A stretch of 64,000 bases of DNA, taken from Talinum fruticosum. Lineage: Eukaryota; Streptophyta; Magnoliopsida; Caryophyllales; Talinaceae. Location of the stretch: positions 2,469,501 to 2,533,500 of the forward strand of contig JAITYX010000063.1 in assembly GCA_021018815.1 (NCBI GenBank), read 5' to 3'. The notes beneath the pieces are model-generated. The model had not been told where the DNA came from. It did not search any database and saw only the letters and a program-made list of their open reading frames with translations. Both the position numbers and the translations under genes were made by a program. This document shows, in pieces, positions 55,511 to 64,000 of this stretch (position 1 is its first letter; every line of letters begins with the position of its first letter).

Positions 55511-56170
55511 GTGTCACAAAGAAGAAGAGGATGATAATTTTTTTATCAATTTAAAATTAAAATTAAAATAAAATTATATTAGTGATTTAGTTATAACTTT
55601 TATTTGTCTCCCCCAGGTATAAAAATAAGATGATCAATCTAAATAGTTCATATTGCTAATGTCTAATGAAGATCGACTTACCCACTTTGATGACACTTTG
55701 CTATATTAGAAATATGGAATAAAGAGGCTATTTTTTTTTTTAATTGAAGGGTAGATGTTATTGTTACAAGGATTTTAAATTGGGTTGTGTGGTTTCAAAA
55801 CTTAGTATTTGTAGTAAGTTGTGTTTGATTATCAAAGCGTCGAATGTTTTATTTAAGTTTTGTATTATTTTCTTAAGTGTGTATATTGTGATTGTTGAGA
55901 AAAAAGGAGTCTCAGTTAAATTCAAGTTTATGTTTCTATAATAAGAATATAAAGTATGACTTTGAACCTAAAAACAGGAGTTTAATATAAGCATAACGAA
56001 CTACGAGCCAAGGACGAGCCGAGCTCGGGCTCGAGCTTTTGATTAGTTCAGCTTAGGCTCAAGCTTTTGGCTAGTTGAGCTCAAGCTTGATTGTGTTTGA
56101 CAAATGATACTCATGAGTCGAGCTCCGAGCATGGTAGGTTTGGGTCCGGCTCGACTCGAATACATCACTA

Positions 56171-57420
56171 TTTTGAGCAGCTTGTGGAGGTAAATAATGC
56201 CCTAGAGTAGCTCACAACAATATCCTCCTTCTCTTGAATATTCGAATAAACAACATCATCTGACCCCTTCAGTCCCTTGTTGGCATTCACTGCCCTCCTG
56301 ATACTAGCCTTATAATGAAACTAGCCCTAATTTTTGTCCCCATAACGAAGATAGTCCACTTTAGAGTGCTTCCACCATAGAATTTCCTCCTTGTGTCGCC
56401 ATTTCCCAATATTATCCAAAATCACTTTCTTGTCTTGAGCGTTGGTCACCCCCTTCAGAGTTTTGTTCCTTACATTAATCTCTTTTTGAACGTTGCCAAA
56501 TTCAGATTTGTTCCAACGTTGAAGAGTACCCATGCATATCTCAATCTTGACAATATAGTCGAAAACTGCATTACTCAAGTAACCATTATCCCAAGCCGAT
56601 TTTATTATCTCCTTACACCTTTTATCCTTGCCCACATTACTTCAAAGTGTTTCCTTTGTCTTCTATTAGCTCTGTCCTCTACTGGCCTTAAAGCCACGAG
56701 GATCGGTAAATGGTCAGAAACTATTTCTTCGAGGTGAATGACTCTAAACCACGAAAAAGGGCGAGCCATTCGACATCTGCACAATACCCAACCTCTCCTC
56801 CATGAGAGCCAGTCCACCCCTTCCATTCCACCAGGTGAAATTATGCTTAGACAAGCCCGAATCTTGGAATCCACACTCATTTGCAACACTTTGGAATGTA
56901 TCAAGTATATGTTAGGGTTTTGAGGGCCCACTTTTCTTCTTGTGATAGTAAACAATTTCATTAAGGTCATCAACAATCAACCAAGGAAGATTAAAGTTTG
57001 GTGTGAGGTCTCATAACAACTCACGTAAGTAGTTTATACTGGGTTTTTGGTGAGCCATATACTCCAGTGAAGCACCACTCAAGTTCACCTCTCATCCAGT
57101 AGATAGAGACATCAATATGATGCAAAAATTAGGACAAAAAGAAAGTTTAACATCTTTACTCAAAGCAAAGCTAGGCCACCAAACCAACCACTTATATCAA
57201 CACAAATACTGAAGAATTCTATATCTTGAATAGACAAAGTCTTCTCATTCAACCTCTTCATCTTTGAACCACTCAGTTCAGTCTCCGATAAAAAGACTAC
57301 ACTCGACTTCACTTTTTCCAATAGGATGCGAAGATCCTTGCCTGTTGGGGGTTGCTGAGCCCCCGTATTTAACACTCAAGAGACTAATTGTTGTTCGTGG
57401 GGGTTGGCACCGCAACCTCC
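56171..57420 (-). mobile_element. LINE-B piece 1b: ORF2 endonuclease and linker
   Basis: On the - strand from about 57380: NTGAQQPPTGKDLRILLEKV, VVFLSETELSGSKMKRL (the FL.ETKl box of LINE endonucleases), and later GGMEGVDWLSWRRGWVLC and HLEEIVSDHLPILVAL, the SDH.P catalytic box (56976-56605). Next comes the linker towards RT: RWNKSEFGNVQKEINVRN and WWKHSKVDYLRYGDKN (usual WLk.GD.NT.FFH), then SYSRALFTSTSCSK, where the hAT element interrupts. Several frameshifts. RT continues at 49931. Confidence 0.8.
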
Positions 57421-58440
57421 GTCTGGTTTATAACTCCACTTCCAACTCTTACTTCTTCTTCAACCGGCCTAACTTTTCCAGATAACCCTTGATAATCAAC
57501 ATCCTTCTTTTTTCGTTCAAAGTCCTCGTTTCTTGACTTGACCAATTCAACTTCATCAATTGCATGTTGTGGCATTCCGCCCCTATCTCCTTTTCTTTAT
57601 TCTTGGTACCCATACCTAAATTACTTCTTGAAGTAGGAAAAGTGAGCCTTGTCTACACCTTAGAGGCATCTTTACTTTTTGGAAAGTTGTATACAACCCT
57701 TTTCTCTGCCTTTTTCTCAACATCAACATTTCTTCTTTTGGATTTCAGAGGGGATGCTCTCAGCCATTCCGTATACAGGAGACTAGCTTCGTCCATCTAC
57801 TAATCAAACTTATCACATCCCATTAAGGTATGCCCAATATATCCCAAATCAATCCAAAGCGCCTTACCATTCACAATGGTCTTGATTCCTCTCCTAAGTG
57901 GTTTATTGACATCAATTTTCACTTAGAAATTCATAGACTTATCTGCTCCACAGTGTATGCTTCCTTTATCACATGTAACTAAAACACCAATCTGTGTTGC
58001 TATCAACTGGGAAAAAGCTATGGTTTGTTTAAGATGGGGAATCCCATAGGCTTTAACCCAAATCCTCGTATTATCAAATTTGACATCTCTTGGTTGTTCC
58101 AAGCTTATGATTTCTTTGAGTAGCAGAATATGCCCGTTGAATTCCCAAGGCTCTTTGTTGAGGACAAACACCTTATTCCCCCTCTGAGAAGAACTGGAAG
58201 GATAACATGATTTTATCCAAGTTTCATAATCCCTTTCACCAATTTCTAAACATTTTTGAACTCCGACTTTTATCGCCCCAATATTCATGTAATTATTAGT
58301 CATAATTTCCCCTACAAACAGTGTGAATTTTGATTAATTGTCTCCGTTGATTCCTCATTGTCACAAACTATCTCTTGCTCCTCATACATAGTTAATCATA
58401 ATATCTTTCCATGCATCTTCTAACCCAGAAGCCATTGATA
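57421..58440 (-). mobile_element. LINE-B piece 1a: ORF1 with DUF4283 and zinc-knuckle region
   Basis: From about 58303: a DUF4283-type domain (NKEPWEFNGHILLLKEIISL, FDNTRIWVKAYGIPHLKQT, IATQIGVLVTCDKGS). Then, after a frame slip, VNKPLRRGIKTIVNGKALWIDLGYIGHTLMGCDKF, corresponding to the PLRRGI...C zinc-knuckle part of plant LINE ORF1. A lysine/glutamate-rich tail (57800-57400) ends ...EVAVPTPTNNN. This nucleic-acid-binding protein coats LINE RNA. Decayed. Confidence 0.75.
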
Positions 58441-60626
58441 GATGTGCTTTCTTTGCCAATACGACACCAACACTAAAAACCTAAAAAGTTCTCCCAGTAA
58501 ACAGATTATCACCGGAGCTGTGATCTAGCACTCCAACAATTGGATAGATCAAATAAAGTTGATAAATAAGCCTATAAAGAGGTAAAACGAAATCAGCAAA
58601 GCCTCATAATAATCGAAGGCAAAGGCTCCCACTTTTTAGGGCTTTAGGCCTAGAAAAGAAGAGAAAAAATTAATTTTTAAATAAACAAGCCTAGAGAGGG
58701 CTAGAAGTTAATAAAAATGAAACAAATATTGTGGCCATTAGTTGTTAGTTTCCATTGTTCATTTTTCTTTTTTATTCATTTTATAGAAAATATAAAAAGT
58801 AAAATTTTTAAACATTACTATATAGTAAAGTAAACTATCAAAAACCTAAAATCAAAATCCAATAAAATAACTTATCAAATTTTCCATTCAATTAATCAAT
58901 TTTTTAAACAGTTATATTAATCAAAATGTTTGCTTTTTTTTTTTCTAGTTTTCCGTTTCACATATTGAGACTTTGATCCTATTTGGTAATAAGTTGTCAA
59001 TTATTGTTAGTTGTTAGTCTGTTTGTATTAATTGTTAGTATACATTAGCTGTTAGCTATTTGTGTTACTCTTTTGTGCTAGTTGTTTATATTAGTTGTTT
59101 ATGGAAAACAACGTTTGGTAAACTTAGTTGTTTCCAACGAGGTTGATTGATTAATGTATATTTTTGCTCATAGTTTTATTTCATTATTTATTTGAATGTC
59201 GGGATTTTTATTTATTGGATATTTGGTTCTTTATTTCTTTATGATGAAAAAAAAAATTATGTGGCATACATAATGATCACTGAAATTTGAAATTTATTAT
59301 TAGAAAATATTATTTTATTTATTGTTTACTCAAGTTTCTTTTAATGAAAATTAAATTCTATGTAATAAATGGAGTAAATTAACATTATGAGGTTAAATGG
59401 GAGTTGGGAGTAGTGGAGATGAGATAATGAAATATTAGTTTATGAGCATAAACATGAATATGTAATAATAGGTTTTTATTAAAACCAAAAAGAAGAGGTA
59501 ATAATGTTTTTATTAGGGGATGATAATTGATGTAATTTTGATCGATAAGGTTATTTCATATGGAGATATTAACATCTGCTTCCCCTGTGTTATTATCTAA
59601 TTATTTTAACTATCTTGACCTTTGTGTATTAATTTGTAACCCCTTAAAATTTGGTATTCATAATTTATGAGACTTGTTTTCAATGAGAGGGGTAACGAAT
59701 ACATAAAATGACAAAAATAGCCCTCAGTATGTTTTTAATGTTGTCAATATTTGGTAGAATTAGCACATAGATGCATTTTGATAAAAAAAATCCTCAAAAC
59801 CTCTCTCTTCCCCTATCGTTATCTGACTACGAAGGCTTGTGAATTTAGCATTTGAGGCTGAGGGGGACGAGATTGAAAAGCTGTTAGATCTGCGAGTTCT
59901 CCGGGACAAGGTGGGTTCAATAGGATTGTTTGAATTTTGTGGAATTGATTGAAGTTGTTGATGAAGGTAGAAGATAACAAGGGACCAACAAGGCCAAAGT
60001 TGACCTTACACCTCAAAATACTAATAAAAAAAGAACACAGAGAGGCTAAGATCAGAGAAAGTACGAAAGAAAGTATGTGTGTTTATGTGAGAAAGAGATC
60101 AAATACAAATAAGATGGAAAATAACAATATATCAGAGTATCAAAGTTTCTTCAACTATGGAGATCCTACTCTATTATAAGGAAAGAGAATGAGAGAATTG
60201 AAATGTGAAAATGATAGAGAAATGAAAATATGGGTAATATATAATTTAATTGTAGGGTATGTATGGGAATTACATATTTAATTACAGGAAAAGACACCAA
60301 CATGTTAATTTTATTAAATGTTAATGGAGTTTAAAAATATATGTTAGCACGGTCAAAGGAGTTACAAATGAATACACAAAGGTCGAGGTACTTAAAATCA
60401 TTACACAATAGCACAAAAAGGTGGTAGATGTTAATATGTTATTTCATATATGATGCTGAAACAATCAATTCTAAAGTAACTTTTTACAAAATGACTTTTT
60501 GGGATAAAAAGTCATTTAAAAAAGTTAAATTACTAAACATCTCACATAGTTGTTTGACTAAGTCAAATAGCCAAAATACATTGAAAAAGTCATTTTGGAT
60601 GAAAAAGCTAATAAAAAGTCAATGAC
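58441..60626. other. Intergenic DNA with scattered MITE-end signatures
   Basis: No gene. The stretch 58975-59125 has TTTGGTAATAAGTTGTCAAT and GTTTGGTAAACTTAGTTGTT with TTAGTTGTTAGTCTGTTTGT repeats, related to the Harbinger/MITE ends at 19875-20030. A full element could not be closed. The ORF 59949-60179 has no features. Confidence 0.45.
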
Positions 60627-60800
60627 CATGTTTGGTAAATGATTTTTAAAGAATTTTTATGAAAAATAAAAATTGACTTTTTGAGATCAGTCAAAAAGTT
60701 ATTTAAAGTGATTATTGAGTTAAATTTTTGTAATTACAAGTTCTTGGATCACAATGTTTTTAAAATTTTTTGCCACTAAATTAATTTTTGTTCAAACATG
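60627..60800. mobile_element. Possible 174 bp MITE
   Basis: CATGTTTGG at the left and CAAACATG at the right are inverted repeats. The sequence is AT-rich with ATTTTTAAAGAATTTTTATG. A second CATGTTTGAAC end in the opposite orientation lies at 60981 and repeats about 55 bp of this element's right end inverted. Confidence 0.4.
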
Positions 60801-61214
60801 TCATTACTCATATGAAAGCATTTAAATTTACCCTTGGGACCCACTAATTATCAACCGCCTATAGCCAATTTTTGCCCTGGTATCCACAACAAAAAAGGAA
60901 AAATGTTAGAAACTGACTACAACCACCAAGTTTTAAGTTGTGGGCCTGAAAGACAGATTTGAATGTTTCATATTACTAATAACATGTTTGAACCAAAAAT
61001 TAGTTTGGTGGTAAAAGCAAATATTTTACAAAGTTTAAGTGTAATTTTTGTTTGAGAACTCAACTTTTTGTTCGAAAAATTAATTTCAATAACTTTTTAT
61101 GATTAATTTTTTACAAATTCATTTTTTATCTAATATCTTTTTAAGAAATAGTTAATTTTATCTCAATATTTATATAAATAAAATATAAATAGGAAGGGGG
61201 CCTTGCTTAATGCA
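60801..61214. other. Intergenic DNA, includes an inverted MITE end
   Basis: No gene. From about 60981 the sequence ATGTTTGAACCAAAAATTAG matches the reverse complement of 60745-60800, so a second, oppositely oriented copy of the small element starts here; its far end is unclear. Confidence 0.45.
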
Positions 61215-62770
61215 TAATGAAACTTCATTTGAAAAAAGCGTATGACTCTGTGCATCATGGTTTTGTAGAGAGAACCTTATTGAAAGGGCTGAAATTTCCA
61301 CAGAAATTTATAAAGCTGGATTATGGTATGCCTTCAAAACGCTTACTTCTCTTTAGTTATCAATGGGGATAGCTATGGTTATTTTAAAGACAATGGAGGT
61401 TTAAGACAAGGTAATCCGATTTCACCTCTACTTTTTGTCTTGGTCATGGAAACTTTAAATAGATATACCTAGTTGCAATTTCAAGGTGTACAATTTAGCT
61501 ATCATACAAGATGTAAAGAAATGAAATTGTGTCAAGTGTCATTTGTAGATGACCTCCCCCTCTTCGCAAAGCTAACAAAATTCAGTCCAATACTTGGTCC
61601 AAGCTTTTCACAATTTCGCTACGACTTACGGTATGAGGATTAACCTACATAAATCTAAAATGGTGATTGCGGGAGCGGATGAGACTAAAAGGATGAATTG
61701 TTGAAGCTGACTGGTTTCACTTGCAGGCAAGGTCCTTTTTAGATATCTAGGAGTGCCTATTAGTACGAGCAAATTTTCAAGTTCGAGCATGCCAAACACT
61801 AGTGAAAAAAATAGTTGTCGAAATCGAACCTGGCAAAGCAAGCATATGTCATATGCAGGTAGGATTACCCTAATCAACAATGTGCTAATGGGAGTTTACG
61901 GTTTGTGGGCTTCTAATTTTGTCATTCCACAAGTAGTTGTGAAGAAAATCACAGCCATCTGCAGGAATTTTCTTTGGGCTGGAACAGATTTATATACTAG
62001 AAGACCACTTGTTGCTTGGGACCAAATTTGCTTACCTAAGGAACATGGGGGTCTTAGCTTGAAGAACCTTGAGATATGGAATAAGGCCCTAATAGCTAAA
62101 CATGCGTGGGATATTGCACGAAAGAAAGATATCTTGTAGGTTAGGTGGATACATGCTAGGTATCTAAAACAGGTGCCTTGGGAAAGGTTCAACCCCAAGC
62201 CGATTGTTGTTGGTACCTAAAGAAATTGATCAAAGTCGGGGACCAAATGGCGCTTGCTATGTAGAATTGCTTGATAAATATAAATACAATGACCAGGTAT
62301 AAAGCTAAGGTGGGATACAAATGTCTACTGCAACTATCCGGGAAGGTATCATGGGTAAAGGTTTTGTGGAACCCCAGTAACCAACCAAAGCAGTCCTTCA
62401 ATATGTGGCTCATAATGAAGGAAATGCTACAAGTTATGCAGAGAGTTAGGCGGTTTGTGGATAATGTGGAGGTAAATTGCCCTGTATGCTTAAACCAACC
62501 GAGAGACTATGGAACACACCCTCTTTGATTGTGTCTATGCTTGTAGAGGTGAGACAACAGGTAACCCGAGTAACTTCAGCTCAGCTACAATATACAAGCA
62601 TATAATCAACTCTTATGTTTGTTGCAGCACCTACGAGGGCCAAGGCGGATCGTCTATTTCACAAGAGCGACAATAAAAGCTATGTTCTATGAAATTTGGA
62701 GAGGCGGAAACGAAAAGGTTTTCAATCACAAGAATCCGAAACAAGCGGGATAGTAAATATGATTAAATAC
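61215..62770 (+). mobile_element. LINE-C: reverse transcriptase to zf-RVT, 5' truncated
   Basis: The + strand begins inside the RT: LKKAYDSVHHGFVERTLLKG (usual KAYDsV.W.fl...L...gFP..fi). It goes on with NGGLRQGNPISPLLFVLVME (G.RQGdPlSPlLFvl.Me) and QVSFVDDLPLFAK, the catalytic box with VDD in place of ADD. The ORF 61753-62139 carries LSYAGRITLINNVLMG, WASNFVIPQVVVKKI, FLWAG and LVAWDQICLPKEHGGLSLKN, then WVRWIHARYLK. The zf-RVT (KVLWNPSNQPKQSFNMWL, VEVNCPVCLNQPRDYGTHPLF) ends near 62540, and ATIKAMFYEIWRGGNEKVFNHK near 62665-62730. It lacks endonuclease and RNase H, as expected for a 5'-truncated LINE copy. Confidence 0.85.
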
Positions 62771-62963
62771 ACTACGAGGATGCGGTTTCGGTTTCTTAGT
62801 GGGGGCGGGGAATACAAATTGTGTAAAGCATGGCTGGACTGATTTCCATTCACAACAGTAGGCCTAGTATATAATTAACCCCGACAACGTCGAGCCGATG
62901 CATTTTGGTAATGAAAATTACTTAAATCCTCACAAAAATATAAATAATTAATACAAACACTAA

Positions 62964-63137
62964 GGGTCCGTTCGTTTCAATTGTTAAAACTATCTATTAT
63001 ATATAGCGTTTATGAGTTGTTATGAACTATTATGAATTGTTATGAGTTGTTATAATTAGTGGTTATAAGCTGTTATTAGCTGTTATAGCGGTTATGAACT
63101 GTTATAGTGTTAATAATAATATTAATATTTTTTTCTT

Positions 63138-63208
<71 letters not shown>

Positions 63209-64000
63209 CAATAATAAATTTTCCACTCCCCGAATGACAAGTTACGACGACAATAATAATAATAACAATAATAATTATAGTAATGACATTACTAAAAATT
63301 TTATTATAATATTAGAGTAACTTAAAACTTAATAAAATATGAGTAAATAAAGAATAATAAAAAACGAATATAAATAAACTTAAAAATATAACACAAACTT
63401 CAAATTTTATAAAATATAACTAAAAATTGTAAACATAATACTTATAATATTTGTCACGGAAATAAGAAAACTTGCTTAAACAAAATCTAAAACGGGTCTT
63501 CAAATTACGGAAGAAGCAATACACTTCGAGTACTCTCTAATTTCACTCGTGAAAAACTAATGCCCTTACTCAATAGAAATGCATTCTTATATAGTAAATG
63601 TAAGACATCTTTTGGTAGGAAATGGTTAATTTTTTGAAAGACAAATTGTCTTCTTTCTTCTTTTGTCACGACACTTTTATGTCATAACTTATGCAACAAT
63701 CACGTTCCTCTTTCTTCTTTATGTCGTTTGTCATGGCTTCTTTTTCTTTTGTCATGAGTTCCGAAAAGGCTATGCGAGTAAGATAAATCTTCTTTTTCAT
63801 GATTTACGAAAAGGTATGCGATAGGATAAACTGTATATATGTAGGTAAACTGTAATAGGATTCACTCAACATACCCGCAAAGCGACAAAGGGATTGAATT
63901 TCACTTTTACGAGTGCTTGAGAAGCTCTAAATTCATTTTGAGTCGGGCGAGCTTTTGTAGGAATACTTCTTTCATCAAAATCTTTTATATAAGGTAAGGA
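62964..64000. mobile_element. Harbinger element terminus, continues beyond the window
   Basis: After TAA at 62961-62963 comes GGGTCCGTTCGTTTCAATTG, the same end as the reversed right end of element 1. It is followed by GTTATGAGTTGTTATGA-type subterminal repeats and an (AAT)n tract (about 63138-63207). It belongs to the same family as the elements at 8733 and 14306 but starts with their right-hand end, so it is in the opposite orientation. No ORF is recognised by 64000 and the other end is outside the window. Confidence 0.75.
63138..63207. repeat. (AAT)n microsatellite
   Basis: More than 20 AAT units about 180 bp inside the Harbinger terminus at 62964. Confidence 0.95.

Larger units (their letters stand above)
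49932..56170 (+). mobile_element. hAT element inserted in LINE-B, itself carrying nested inserts
   Basis: The ends are inverted repeats: TAGGGGTGTAATTGAGCCGA at 49932 and, reversed, TAGTGATGTATTCGAGTCGA at 56170. Both are followed inward by dense GAGCCGAGCTCG-type repeats (49950-50350; 55990-56160), the classic plant hAT subterminal pattern. Flanking 8-mers (TTTAAGGG, TTTTGAGC) match at only four of eight sites, so the duplication is decayed. The LINE-B reading frames on either side rejoin logically across it, which supports the limits. Transposase remnants lie at 51925-52440 and 55441-55510. Confidence 0.8.

Overview
The window is plant nuclear DNA, almost certainly from a eudicot with a repeat-rich genome. 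The evidence is a P-class pentatricopeptide-repeat (PPR) gene, a plant-type TM9SF/TMN gene with a C-terminal KXD motif, plant L1-type LINEs with DUF4283 ORF1 and zf-RVT/RNase H tails, PIF/Harbinger elements with split transposase and Myb/SANT genes, hAT elements with GAGC-rich ends, AT-rich intergenic DNA and GT-AG introns. The species cannot be named from the sequence alone.

Only two host genes are well supported. On the + strand (promoter about 30.2 kb, CDS 32101-34235) is a PPR protein of about 711 residues with 14 P-type motifs, probably organelle-targeted. On the - strand (CDS 45640-43662, 5' leader to about 46.25 kb) is an endomembrane TM9SF protein of about 659 residues. Each reads as one protein broken by a single missing base, which may be assembly error rather than decay. 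A kinesin-14-like exon scrap (1.8 kb) and a degenerate tRNA (2.05 kb) are further gene relics.

The rest is mostly nested mobile DNA. 0-7 kb: tandem repeats, a Copia gag remnant and a MITE. 7.4-19.5 kb: one L1-type LINE (+ strand) cut into three pieces by an autonomous-type Harbinger element (8733-14279, TTA target duplication), a related 1.1 kb non-autonomous Harbinger element (14306-15409, TAA duplication) and a probable LTR-type insert (about 16.2-18.3 kb). 19.9-25.6 kb: a second Harbinger family with stacked termini, carrying Myb-like and transposase genes. 25.6-31.7 kb: an unassigned ORF, hAT-like MITEs, a minisatellite, a Copia gag piece and a solo Copia LTR that probably lies in the PPR 5' UTR intron. 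34.5-42.6 kb: mostly featureless. 46.5-58.5 kb: a SINE, a MITE, then a LINE (- strand) split by a 6.2 kb hAT element, which itself contains a GC-rich MITE and a 2,987 bp TG...CA element with a perfect CATAT duplication. 61.2-62.8 kb: a third LINE. From 62,964 to the window end: the terminus of another Harbinger element.

No operon-like, CRISPR or viral system is present. The most informative observations are the insertion chronology that can be read from the split LINEs, the recurring (TTA)n arrays and same-strand subterminal repeats in the Harbinger elements, the recurrent one-base breaks in otherwise good genes, and the predicted RNA target of the PPR protein.
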